A stretch of 64,000 bases of DNA from JABHGY01 sp964525185 (lineage in GTDB: Bacteria; Fidelibacterota; Marinisomatia; Marinisomatales; UBA1611): NCBI GenBank assembly GCA_964525185.1, contig CAZGFQ010000005.1, forward strand, positions 24,271-88,270, in the 5' to 3' direction. Within the stretch, counting starts at the first letter, position 1; each line of letters starts with the position of its first letter. The translations under genes were made by a program, and so were the position numbers. Under the pieces are notes generated by a model, which did not search any database, was not told the DNA's origin, and saw only the letters and a list, made by a program, of their open reading frames with translations. Positions 45,494-53,946 of this stretch are shown piece after piece.

Positions 45494-46450
45494 ATGGGAA
45501 ACTATTATCTAGAATTTGAAAAACCGCTAGAATCCATTGATAATGAAATATTGGAATTGAAAGGGAAAAAAGATTCGCCTGATGGTGTTGAAAAACTCAA
45601 TCAATTACAACATAAATTAACAAAACAAATTTCAAAAGTACACGGCAGTCTTAGTCGTTGGCAAAAAGTGCAGTTGGCTCGACATCCGGAACGTCCATAT
45701 ACATTGGATTATATTCAATATTTAGCGCCTGATTTTATGGAGTTGCATGGGGATAGACATTTTTCTGATGATTCTGCGGTTATAGCTGGGATCGGAACAA
45801 TCGATGAACAAAAGATAGCCATTATCGGCCAACAAAAAGGGCGAAATACAAAAGATAATTTATATCGTAATTTTGGAATGATGCGACCGGACGGATATCG
45901 AAAAGCTTTACGAATAATGAAGTTGGCTGAAAAATTTAATATTCCCATTGTTTCATTTATTGATACACCTGGTGCGTATCCTGGGTTGGGTGCAGAGGAG
46001 CGTGGTCAAGGGGAAGCAATTGCTCGCAACTTATTGGAAATGTCTGGACTAAAAGTGCCTATTATTTCTATTGTGATAGGTGAAGGCGCGAGCGGAGGTG
46101 CTTTAGGTATTGGCGTTTGCGATCGAATGATTATGTTAGAAAATACGTGGTATTCCGTTATTAGTCCTGAGGGCTGTGCGTCTATTTTATTCAGAGATGC
46201 TTCCAAAGCACCTGATGCAGCGGAAGCGCTTAAAGTTATTCCGAATGATTTATTGGAGATTGGGATTTGCGATCGAATCATTCAAGAACCGCATGGTGGT
46301 GCTCATCGTGATTTTGAATCCACAGCGAATGCATTGAAAAATGTTATTAAAGAAGAATTAGACACATTATCCAAAATATCACCCGAATTATTTTTAGACA
46401 ATCGAATTGCTAAATACGATAAATTGGGATATTTCACCGTTACAGATTAA
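45494..46450 (+). CDS. accA: Acetyl-CoA carboxylase carboxyltransferase subunit alpha
   Basis: AccA pairs with AccD to transfer the carboxyl group from biotin to acetyl-CoA, forming malonyl-CoA. The 318-residue length, the N-terminal helical region, LARHPERPYTLDYI, IGQQKGRNTKDN, PIVSFIDTPGAYPGLGAEERGQGEAIARNL and GEGASGGALGIGVCDRMIMLENTWYSVISPEGCASIL are characteristic. AAGGA precedes the start; the thioesterase gene begins one base after the stop. Confidence 0.96.
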   Translation: MGNYYLEFEKPLESIDNEILELKGKKDSPDGVEKLNQLQHKLTKQISKVHGSLSRWQKVQLARHPERPYTLDYIQYLAPDFMELHGDRHFSDDSAVIAGIGTIDEQKIAIIGQQKGRNTKDNLYRNFGMMRPDGYRKALRIMKLAEKFNIPIVSFIDTPGAYPGLGAEERGQGEAIARNLLEMSGLKVPIISIVIGEGASGGALGIGVCDRMIMLENTWYSVISPEGCASILFRDASKAPDAAEALKVIPNDLLEIGICDRIIQEPHGGAHRDFESTANALKNVIKEELDTLSKISPELFLDNRIAKYDKLGYFTVTD

Positions 46451-46451
46451 A

Positions 46452-47014
46452 ATGATAAAATATGCTTACCATATGAAAGTCTTTTATAAAGATGTGGACC
46501 AAATGGGCATCGTTTATTATTCCCGTTATTTGGAGTTTTTTGAAGCAGCACGTACTGAAATGTTATCTTCCATCGGTTTGGATTATAATGTAGTGGAAGA
46601 AAAGGGTGCCATGCTTCCTGTCATTGAAGCACATACAGAATATAAAAAGGGAGNNNNNNNNNNNNNNNNNNNNNNNNNNNNNNNNNNNNNNNNNNNNNNN
46701 NNNNNNNNNNNNNNNNNNNNNNNNNNNNNNNNNNNNNNNNNNNNNNNNNNNNNGAAAAGGGTGCCATGCTTCCTGTCATTGAAGCACATACAGAATATAA
46801 AAAGGGAGCTGTATTTGGCCAAGATATTATCGTGCATACAACCATGACAGAATTACCCAAAGTAAAAATGACTTTTAATTATACAGTAACGCCTATTGAT
46901 TCAGATGAAATTTTAATGATTGGGCATTCCATTCATGCATTTACAAATCTCAATGGCAAACCCATTAAAGTACCTAAATATATACGCGATTTATTGTTGA
47001 ATCATTTAGATTAA
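46452..47014 (+). CDS. YbgC/FadM-type acyl-CoA thioesterase, interrupted by an assembly gap
   Basis: A hotdog thioesterase is recognisable: FYKDVDQMGIVYYSRYLEFFEAAR contains the catalytic Asp of the 4-hydroxybenzoyl-CoA thioesterase family. The reading frame is broken only by a run of 100 N bases and a repeated 55-bp block. Removing one block and the N-run (155 bases) restores a single frame of 135 residues, ending in KVPKYIRDLLLNHLD, a normal length for this family. The gene is therefore most likely intact in the organism. It begins one base after accA. YbgC-type enzymes hydrolyse acyl-CoAs and are often linked with the Tol-Pal system; no tol genes follow here. Confidence 0.82.
46599..46653 (+). 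repeat. Left copy of 55-bp contig-end overlap
   Basis: These 55 bases are identical to 46754-46808 and directly abut the N-run. They code for the same part of the thioesterase in both copies. Confidence 0.97.
46654..46753. other. Scaffold gap of 100 N
   Basis: Exactly 100 N bases, a conventional placeholder for a gap of unknown size. The flanks overlap perfectly, so the true gap is probably negative. Confidence 0.98.
46754..46808 (+). repeat. Right copy of 55-bp contig-end overlap
   Basis: Second copy of the 55-bp block, offset by 155 bases from the first; the reading frame continues from it into the C-terminal half of the thioesterase. Confidence 0.97.
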
Positions 47015-47019
47015 TTATT

Positions 47020-47901
47020 TTACTCATTGATTAAGTAAACGGCAAATCCTGCTAATAGGCCTCCAACAATTGTTGGCCATTCTAATGCTTCTCCTAGAAA
47101 TCCCATGGCAAAAAGAACGGCTGTGATGGGAACAGTAAATATAAATGAACTTACCTTTTTCGGTCCAAGGATAATGGCTCCTTTGAAATAAGTTGTGGTA
47201 GCAAATGCCATGGCTAATACGGATACTGAAATCATATTTAACCAAAATACCCAATCGAAGGAAAATATAGTTGTTAAATTGGAATTTTGAGTAAGGCCTA
47301 AACTCAAAACAATAGAGAATACGTAACACCAAAAGGTAAAAGTCATAAAAGAGATGGAATCTTTTCCTTTGGCTGTAACATTTGTCAATGCTCCCCAAGC
47401 AACTGCTGCCAATAGGAAATAAATATTTCCAGACTGAAAAAAGGAATCAGATTGAATCTCCCAAAAGCGAAGTATAATGATGCCACCCAAAAATCCGAAA
47501 AATAATCCCCATATATCTTTCCTGTATAAAAACCCTCTAAATAGTAGGGCGGAGATTAAAGTCGTAAATATGGGATTTAATGTGGTTACTAAGACACCAC
47601 CAACACTGGCCAATCCTACTTGCGTTCCTTTAAAAAATAAATAATTATAGCTTGTTATAAAAAATGCCCCCAGTAGAATATGAAATCCATTATTTAGGGA
47701 AATTTTAAATGTATTTTTTGTGAAATAAACAACTGGAGCAAATGAAAGACTTGCAAAAATAAATCGCCATACCATAATGACGGGAGGATTTGCATATGTG
47801 CCCAATACTTTTGCATTTGACCAAGATAAGCCCCAAGCGGCCATGGCTAGGAGTAAGTAAAATGTTAATCGTGATTCAGACTGTTTTTCCGCGGATCCCA
47901 T
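47020..47901 (-). CDS. EamA/DMT-family transporter
   Basis: The 293-residue protein has ten predicted spans in two five-helix EamA repeats: the first starts LLLAMAAWGLSWSNAKVLG and the second LLAAVAAWGALTNVTAKG. Typical motifs are AVYFTK-type loops and VFTVPITAVLFAMGFLGEALEWPTIVGGLLAGFAVYL at the end. Members export or import small metabolites or amino acids; the substrate is unknown. It converges on the thioesterase gene with only 5 bp between. Confidence 0.85.
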   Translation of the reverse strand: MGSAEKQSESRLTFYLLLAMAAWGLSWSNAKVLGTYANPPVIMVWRFIFASLSFAPVVYFTKNTFKISLNNGFHILLGAFFITSYNYLFFKGTQVGLASVGGVLVTTLNPIFTTLISALLFRGFLYRKDIWGLFFGFLGGIIILRFWEIQSDSFFQSGNIYFLLAAVAWGALTNVTAKGKDSISFMTFTFWCYVFSIVLSLGLTQNSNLTTIFSFDWVFWLNMISVSVLAMAFATTTYFKGAIILGPKKVSSFIFTVPITAVLFAMGFLGEALEWPTIVGGLLAGFAVYLINE

Positions 47902-47937
47902 TTAATAAATTACAACTTTTTCTTTTTAATTATTTAC

Positions 47938-48215
47938 GTCATTCTGATCGAAAAGCCCAAATTAATGAACATTCAACAAAGTAAACCGAAAGAAGAATCT
48001 TCTTAAACATTACCAGTGATTTTATCAGGAGAAATAATTTAGGATTCACTGAGAAGATTCCTCGTTGGTAAGAGTTTACCTTATTGATGAAATGGGGTTT
48101 TTCACTCGGAATGACTTATGTTGTCATTCCGGAATTTTCGAAAGAAAATATCCGGAATCTATTCTGATGTTTGCGTTGTGAGTCTAATGGATTCCTGGTC
48201 GTCAATAGGAATGAC
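47938..48215. repeat. Composite direct repeat, copy 1 (two MITE-like units)
   Basis: This 278-bp block recurs at 48324 with only a few base changes. It contains two units, each opening with GTCATTC and closing with GAATGAC: unit A at 47938-48115 (178 bp) and unit B at 48123-48215 (93 bp). Between them a perfect 9-bp inverted repeat CGGAATGAC/GTCATTCCG marks the junction. No open reading frame of substance is present, so this is a non-autonomous element or a structured repeat. Confidence 0.88.
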
Positions 48216-48323
48216 AAATGTTTTTATAGTGTCACTGAGAGACGTGTCAGACTCCTAAAGATGTTTGATATTCATTCAGAAAACCATCTCTAACATTTAA
48301 TAATTAGCACATAAAACTAACAT
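48216..48323. other. Spacer between the two composite repeats
   Basis: About 108 bp without an open frame. It carries a short CACTGAGAGACGTGTCAGACTCC stretch that loosely echoes the repeat's internal CACTGAGAAGATTCC segment, so it may be a decayed fragment. Confidence 0.4.
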
Positions 48324-48601
48324 GTCATTCTGATCGAAAAGCCCAAATTAATGAACATTCAACAAAGTAAACCGAGAGAAGAATCATCTTAAACATTACC
48401 AGTGATTTTATCAGGAGAAATAATTTAGGATTCACTGAGAAGATTCCTCGTTGGTAAGAGTTTACCTTATTGATGAAATGGGGTTTTTCACTCGGAATGA
48501 CTTATGTTGTCATTCCGGAATTTTCGAAAGAAAATATCCGGAATCTATTCTGATGTTTGCGTTGTGAGTCTAATGGATTCCTGGTCGTAGCCAGGAATGA
48601 C
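48324..48601. repeat. Composite direct repeat, copy 2
   Basis: Offset 386 bases from copy 1 throughout with no indels. Differences are confined to a few bases near the start (48374-48387) and at the 3' end of unit B, where a GTCGTAGCCAGGAATGAC end replaces GTCGTCAATAGGAATGAC. Units A (48324-48501) and B (48509-48601) are both complete. A short GTCATTCGGAAT remnant follows near 48631. Confidence 0.88.
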
Positions 48602-48698
48602 AAAAGTTTTTGTTGTATTATTTATAATAAAGTCATTCGGAATTACAGTAAACAATATATTCCAAATAACTTTGAATCATTTAATGAGAAAAAATTTC

Positions 48699-50300
48699 TT
48701 ACATTCTAAAAACAGGAAATTGTGTATCCGGGGAAGGGTGAGAATTAACGGTTTTTAAAGCATCAATTAGAATTTGTCGTGTTTCAGTTGGTTTAATAAT
48801 ACCATCATCCCACAGGCGTGCACTGGCATAAAAGGGATGACCTTCTTTTTCATATTTATCTAATATGGGTTGTTTTAATGTTGAAAGTTCATTATCTGAC
48901 ATTGATTTTCCTTCTGATTCTAATTGATCTTTTTTAACCGTTGCTAACACATTGGCTGCTTGTTCGCCACCCATAACAGAAATGCGTGCATTTGGCCACA
49001 TCCATAAAAATCGTGGTTGATAGGCTCTACCAGCCATAGCATAATTCCCAGCACCAAAACTTCCCCCGATTATAACCGTTAATTTCGGTACATTTGCGGA
49101 TGCGACTGCTTGCACCATTTTAGCCCCATTTTTTGCAATACCACCTGCTTCAGCTTTTTTCCCTACCATAAATCCTGTTATATTTTGAAGAAAGAGTAGC
49201 GGAATCTTTCTTTGAGCACAAATTTCTACAAAATGAGCGCCCTTTAAAGCTGTTTCACTCAATAAAACACCATTATTTGCAACAATACCAATAGAATATC
49301 CACCGATTTTTGCAAATCCAGTCACAAGAGTTTTTCCATACTCAGCCTTGAATTCTTCAAATTCAGATTCATCTACTATTCGAGCGATAATTTCTTTTAC
49401 ATTGAATGTAGTGCGGTGATTTTTTGTCAATATTCCTAATATTTCATTTTGGCTATATGCGGGTTCATCAAATTCTACAGGAACTGGGGTAGGAGTATGT
49501 TGGAAATGCTTTACAATTCCACGGATTTTTCTTAATGCTTCATCATCATTTTCTGCATAATGATCTGCAACACCAGATATGCGTGTATGAAGTTTCGCTC
49601 CACCCAATTCTTCAGCTGTGGCTGTTTCACCAATAGCTGCTTTTACAAGTGGGGGACCACCTAAAAAGATGGTTCCATTTTTTTCAACAATAATAGCTTC
49701 GTCACTCATGGCTGGTACATAAGCACCCCCAGCAGTGCAAGAACCCAAGACAGCTGCGATTTGTGGTATTTTGGCTGCACTCATTCTTGCTTGATTATAA
49801 AAGATTCGTCCGAAATGGTCTCTGTCTGGAAAAACTTCATCCTGCTTAGGTAAAAATGCTCCACCGCTATCTACCAAATAAATACAAGGGAGATGATTTT
49901 CCATGGCAATTTCTTGCGCGCGTAAATGTTTTTTTACGGTTAGTGGGTAATAAGTGCCCCCTTTGACAGTAGCATCATTAGCCACAACAACACATGGATG
50001 ATTGTAGATCATAATTATGCCTGTGATTATACCTGCAGCTGGGACAGAATCATCATACATCTTATACGCGGCTAAAGGAGAAAACTCCAAAAATCTAGAG
50101 TTTGAGTCTTTTAATGAATTAATTCGATCTCTAGCAGTTAATTTGCCCTTATTTTGATGCTTTTCAACACGATGTGCTGGCCCCATTTTCTCAATGATCT
50201 TTATTTGGTCATCTAATTTTTCCCCTAATTCTTTATGGAAAGCATAATTGGATGAATATTTTTCAGAGTTTACATTAATATGTGTTTCAATTTTTGGCAT
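48699..50300 (-). CDS. mccB: Methylcrotonyl-CoA carboxylase carboxyltransferase (beta) subunit
   Basis: The 533-residue carboxyltransferase matches the beta subunit of methylcrotonyl-CoA carboxylase: GKLTARDRIN, NDATVKGGTYYPLTVKKHLRAQEIA, YLVDSGGAFLPKQDEVFPDRDHFGRIFYNQARMSA, GSCTAGGAYVPAMSDEAIIV and FLQNITGFMVGKKAEAGGIAKNGAKMV. It carboxylates 3-methylcrotonyl-CoA in leucine degradation together with a biotin-carrying alpha subunit, which is not in the window. Its start overlaps the HMG-CoA lyase gene by 14 bp. Confidence 0.93.
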   Translation of the reverse strand: MPKIETHINVNSEKYSSNYAFHKELGEKLDDQIKIIEKMGPAHRVEKHQNKGKLTARDRINSLKDSNSRFLEFSPLAAYKMYDDSVPAAGIITGIIMIYNHPCVVVANDATVKGGTYYPLTVKKHLRAQEIAMENHLPCIYLVDSGGAFLPKQDEVFPDRDHFGRIFYNQARMSAAKIPQIAAVLGSCTAGGAYVPAMSDEAIIVEKNGTIFLGGPPLVKAAIGETATAEELGGAKLHTRISGVADHYAENDDEALRKIRGIVKHFQHTPTPVPVEFDEPAYSQNEILGILTKNHRTTFNVKEIIARIVDESEFEEFKAEYGKTLVTGFAKIGGYSIGIVANNGVLLSETALKGAHFVEICAQRKIPLLFLQNITGFMVGKKAEAGGIAKNGAKMVQAVASANVPKLTVIIGGSFGAGNYAMAGRAYQPRFLWMWPNARISVMGGEQAANVLATVKKDQLESEGKSMSDNELSTLKQPILDKYEKEGHPFYASARLWDDGIIKPTETRQILIDALKTVNSHPSPDTQFPVFRM

Positions 50301-51168
50301 GATAAACCATATCCTTTTCTAAAATGGATTGAATGAATATTCCCGCTTCCTTCAATTTATCTCTATTTAACCCTGTTGACAAATGAGATGCCTCGCAAAT
50401 ATCAATTAATTTTTCTGTTGAAATATTTCCTGATGCACGTGGCGCATATGGACATCCTCCAATTCCACCGGTTGATGAATCAAATGATCGAATACCCATA
50501 TTTAATCCTTTTCGAATATTTTCTGAAGCATTGCCAAATGTATCATGACAATGAAGGCTAAATAGTGAGGCATCCCATCGAGATAGTATTAGTGTTAATA
50601 CTGCTTCTGTTTCGTAGGCGGTTGCTTTTCCGGTTGTATCTCCTAGGGAAATATCAGTAATACCCAATGCAATATATTTTTCTATGATTGACATAACAGA
50701 TTTTATGGATACTTTTCCCTCAAATGGACAATGCCAAACAGTGGATATATATCCTCGGACATGTAGATTTCCCCAGAGTGGAGCCATATCACCAAACCGC
50801 TTAAAACTTTCTTCTATGGTGCAATGGGTATTTTTCATTGAAAATGTTTCGCTTGCTGCAGTAAATAAAGCGATAGATTGATACCCAGAATGTAATGCAT
50901 TCTCTAACCCAACTTTATTTGGGACAAGAGCTGTATAGCGTATATTGCTCTTTTTATTTATTAGACGAGAAACGTCGGCTGCATCGGCTAACTGTGGAAC
51001 CCATTTAGGGGATACAAAACTAGTCACTTCAATTTCAGATAATTGGGATTCGGTTAATAAATTGATATATGTAATTTTATCTTGAAGGGAAATGATTTTT
51101 GAAATACTCTGCAATCCATCTCTCGGACCCACTTCTACAATGCGAACGTGTCCCTTGGATTCAGGCAT
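50287..51168 (-). CDS. Hydroxymethylglutaryl-CoA lyase
   Basis: HMG-CoA lyase cleaves HMG-CoA to acetyl-CoA and acetoacetate, the last step of leucine degradation. The 293-residue TIM-barrel protein has VEVGPRDGLQ (catalytic Arg16/Asp17), EVTSFVSPKWVPQLADA, the metal-binding HCHDTFGNA and the signature GGIGGCPYAPRASGNISTEKL with the active-site cysteine. It lies 2 bp after the hydratase gene and overlaps mccB by 14 bp. Confidence 0.93.
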   Translation of the reverse strand: MPESKGHVRIVEVGPRDGLQSISKIISLQDKITYINLLTESQLSEIEVTSFVSPKWVPQLADAADVSRLINKKSNIRYTALVPNKVGLENALHSGYQSIALFTAASETFSMKNTHCTIEESFKRFGDMAPLWGNLHVRGYISTVWHCPFEGKVSIKSVMSIIEKYIALGITDISLGDTTGKATAYETEAVLTLILSRWDASLFSLHCHDTFGNASENIRKGLNMGIRSFDSSTGGIGGCPYAPRASGNISTEKLIDICEASHLSTGLNRDKLKEAGIFIQSILEKDMVYHAKN

Positions 51169-51170
51169 TT

Positions 51171-51935
51171 TTAATCTTTTTGCCAGGATGGTTTACGTTT
51201 TTCAATGAAAGCAGATAATCCTTCTTGACCTTCTTCACTAGCACGCATTTCTGTAATAACATCTTGGGCATCCATATTGTCCATATTTCTTATATATTTT
51301 TTAAACATTGCTTGTGCTTTTGGACTGCCTTTTTTCAACTGAAAAACGAGTCTATTAAGGAGCTCCTCCATTTGATCTTTAGGGACCGCATATTGAACAA
51401 GTCCAATTTTTTCTGCATAATGAGCATCAAATCGTTCACCAGAGATGCCTAACGCACAATAGGAAGATAATCCAATTTTATTCACAGTATAAGGTCCAAT
51501 AATGGCTGGTATTATGCCAATGAGTACTTCACTTAAGGCAAATAGAGTATTTTCTTCTGCAATGGTAATATCGCATACATTGCAAAGACCAAATCCACCG
51601 CCGAATGCATGACCATGAAGAAAGCCGACAACAGGTTGCGGGCAATGATCTACTGCATAATAGAGATCAGATAATAATTGTGAGTCCGATTTGTTTTCTT
51701 CGGGCGATTGCCCACCAGCATGTTTCATATGTTGAATATCTGCTCCAGCACAAAAAGAATCACCATTTCCGCGCAATATGATGATGCGAACATCTGATTG
51801 TTTTGAAAGGTAAGTGAAACAATCTGCTATTTCTTTCACCATAAGAATATTCATAGCATTACGAACTTCGGGTCGATTAAGAGAAACGGTTGCGACGGAG
51901 TCGCTTACAGAAAGAATGATATATTTATAATCCAT
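51171..51935 (-). CDS. Enoyl-CoA hydratase/isomerase, probably methylglutaconyl-CoA hydratase
   Basis: The 254-residue crotonase-fold protein has the CoA/oxyanion segments SFCAGADIQHMK and HGHAFGGGFGLCNVCDITIAEE and the usual N-terminal VSLNRPEVRNAMN. Crotonases have many substrates; location upstream of HMG-CoA lyase and mccB supports methylglutaconyl-CoA hydratase (LiuC/AtuE type). It is the first gene of the three-gene minus-strand operon, with AGGA before its ATG. Confidence 0.85.
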   Translation of the reverse strand: MDYKYIILSVSDSVATVSLNRPEVRNAMNILMVKEIADCFTYLSKQSDVRIIILRGNGDSFCAGADIQHMKHAGGQSPEENKSDSQLLSDLYYAVDHCPQPVVGFLHGHAFGGGFGLCNVCDITIAEENTLFALSEVLIGIIPAIIGPYTVNKIGLSSYCALGISGERFDAHYAEKIGLVQYAVPKDQMEELLNRLVFQLKKGSPKAQAMFKKYIRNMDNMDAQDVITEMRASEEGQEGLSAFIEKRKPSWQKD

Positions 51936-51997
51936 CTATTTGAGTCCTATTTATCATAGAATTATATCGAAAGTTACATCAAAAATAGTGGAATTAA

Positions 51998-52029
51998 AAA
52001 AAAGGCTCGAATATGAATCGAGCCTTTTA
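51998..52029 (-). terminator. Rho-independent terminator of the ppiD-like gene
   Basis: AAAAGGCTCG pairs with CGAGCCTTTT across a 9-base loop. Read on the minus strand it is followed by a run of eight T, so it terminates the ppiD-like gene just before the leucine operon. Confidence 0.92.
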
Positions 52030-52049
52030 TGAGTTGAATTAGATTATGA

Positions 52050-53873
52050 TTAAAAATAATACTTTCGATTATCAACAATTTCAGCATTCCTTTTCATTTC
52101 GCCAAGCCAGGATTGGAAGAACTGGTTTTGTTTTTTCGTTAATAAATCTGAATAAATTTTATCCTTTTGAACAGCAAAGTCTGCAGAATCAAATTCAGCT
52201 ACTTCTAATAATTCTACAACTGTATAACCACGTGGTGTTTCTATTGGACCTACCAAGTCGCCTACTTTTGCATCAAGAAGGGCACCTATCACATAATGGC
52301 TTCGGCCAATTGAATTAAAACCACGACCTAAAGGTTTACTATCATTGGTAATAGGTTCATATGCTTCTTGATTGTTAAGTACTTTCGTAAAAGACCCAGC
52401 TGAGCTTGCTTCAATTAAAATATCCCCAGCTTTTTCCAGAGCTAATTCATTTTCTTTTTCCGTTGAAAGAATACGAACAATATCTGCTTCAACATCATTC
52501 ATAGGTGCTATACCTTCATCAATGGCAGAATCGACCACAGCAACAACAAAATGTCTATCCGTCTCAAAAACAGTAGAAACCGTCCCAATAGGGTTGTTAA
52601 ATGCAAATCTAACGGCTGAACGGAGAGAACCAACTGTAGGTAAAAATGATGCATCTTCTTTTATATGGGTAGCAACAATGGGTTCTACACGATGAGAATC
52701 AATTGCAGTGGAAAAACCATTGTCCTGTGCATCATAGCTAAAAAGAGTAGATGCTTGTTTTAGATTGTCAAGTGTCATAGCACTAATATCAAATGTTAAT
52801 AATATATGAGCTGCATTCACTTGCTCTTTTCCATTTTCAGTTTTCTTATCTTTTACATGAATGATATGGTACCCAAATCGGGATTTTACTGGGCCAACAA
52901 ATTCACCTATTTTTGCACCAAAAGCAGCTTCTTCAAAAGGTTTAACCATGCGTCCTTTTTCGAACCACCCAAGTTCACCGCCATTATTTTGACTTCCTGG
53001 ATCCTGTGAATATTCTGCTGCCAATGCACCAAAATCATCTCCAGCTTTTACTTGTTTAATGATTTTATTTGCCAAATCAGCCATACGAACAGTATCTTCA
53101 TTTGATGCTTCTTTTGCCCATGCTACAACTCTCATATTCCGAAGAGATCCACGCTCGAAGTCAGATTTATTTTCTATATAATAAGATTGAACTTCTTCAG
53201 CTGTTGGTTTTTCTATTTCTCCTGAAACAGCTTTTCGTGTCACATGAATACCATTAATAGTATAATTAATGTTTGAACGAGCATATTCTTTTTCTACGTC
53301 ACTTGGAGTGACCACGACAGACGCTGTTAAAAATTGTTGTAATTTATAATTCGGGAGATAATTTGTCTTCATGAAAGATTCGATCGGAGCCCATTCATTT
53401 CCTTGAGGATTACGAATTGCTTCTTGGTATTTCCCGAAATCAAATTTTCCATCTGTCATAAAATTTGGATTATTCTGTAAAAAGAGTGGAGGGTTATTCT
53501 GTAAATGAAAAACAACTTCTTCATCAGATGCCGTTAAGCCCAATTCTTCTACTTCCTGGGCAACTAATAATTCTTGAACCAGATTATCCCAAGCTTGTTT
53601 TCGAGCTTGTTCGATATTTCTATCTGTAATTTGTTGACCGTTAGCCCGAACATTGTCCAAGTTTTGGCTAACAAGTTGATTGAAATATTGTGGAGAAACA
53701 TCTTGCCCATTAATACGAGCAATCACTTTTGATGGATCTGTACGATTAAATATTTGATCTAAAATATCGGCTCCACCGACAAGTCCACCGACTGTCATGC
53801 TGAGTATAAATAGTGCTAATACTGCCCACAAAACTGCGTGCATCCGATTTCTCATGGATGTCATTAATGCCAT
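52050..53873 (-). CDS. ppiD: PpiD/SurA-like membrane-anchored peptidyl-prolyl isomerase
   Basis: The 607-residue protein has one N-terminal membrane helix (AVLWAVLALFILSMTVGGLVGG), a SurA_N-type chaperone region with VIARINGQDVSPQYFNQLV, and a complete parvulin domain at about 230-345 (SQDPGSQNNGGELGWFEKGRMVKPFEEAAF...RFGYHIIHV). A second, diverged parvulin-like segment follows (VNAAHILLTFD). It is a periplasmic folding factor for outer-membrane proteins, consistent with the many barrel genes here. Transcribed alone and terminated by its own hairpin; AAGGA precedes the start. Confidence 0.87.
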   Translation of the reverse strand: MALMTSMRNRMHAVLWAVLALFILSMTVGGLVGGADILDQIFNRTDPSKVIARINGQDVSPQYFNQLVSQNLDNVRANGQQITDRNIEQARKQAWDNLVQELLVAQEVEELGLTASDEEVVFHLQNNPPLFLQNNPNFMTDGKFDFGKYQEAIRNPQGNEWAPIESFMKTNYLPNYKLQQFLTASVVVTPSDVEKEYARSNINYTINGIHVTRKAVSGEIEKPTAEEVQSYYIENKSDFERGSLRNMRVVAWAKEASNEDTVRMADLANKIIKQVKAGDDFGALAAEYSQDPGSQNNGGELGWFEKGRMVKPFEEAAFGAKIGEFVGPVKSRFGYHIIHVKDKKTENGKEQVNAAHILLTFDISAMTLDNLKQASTLFSYDAQDNGFSTAIDSHRVEPIVATHIKEDASFLPTVGSLRSAVRFAFNNPIGTVSTVFETDRHFVVAVVDSAIDEGIAPMNDVEADIVRILSTEKENELALEKAGDILIEASSAGSFTKVLNNQEAYEPITNDSKPLGRGFNSIGRSHYVIGALLDAKVGDLVGPIETPRGYTVVELLEVAEFDSADFAVQKDKIYSDLLTKKQNQFFQSWLGEMKRNAEIVDNRKYYF

Positions 53874-53946
53874 ATAATTGTCCTTTTAGGAATGTGTTAT
53901 GAAAGGTTTATGATTAAAAATTGGAGGCGAATTTAGGGAATGAAGG

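Noticed and set aside
46407..46860. Open frames that run through the N-run on both strands
   Set aside because: They contain undefined residues and arise from the 100-N placeholder. Only the merged thioesterase frame is real.
47938..48601. CRISPR array
   Set aside because: There are only two long copies of about 278 bp and no short regularly spaced repeats; no cas genes occur in the window.
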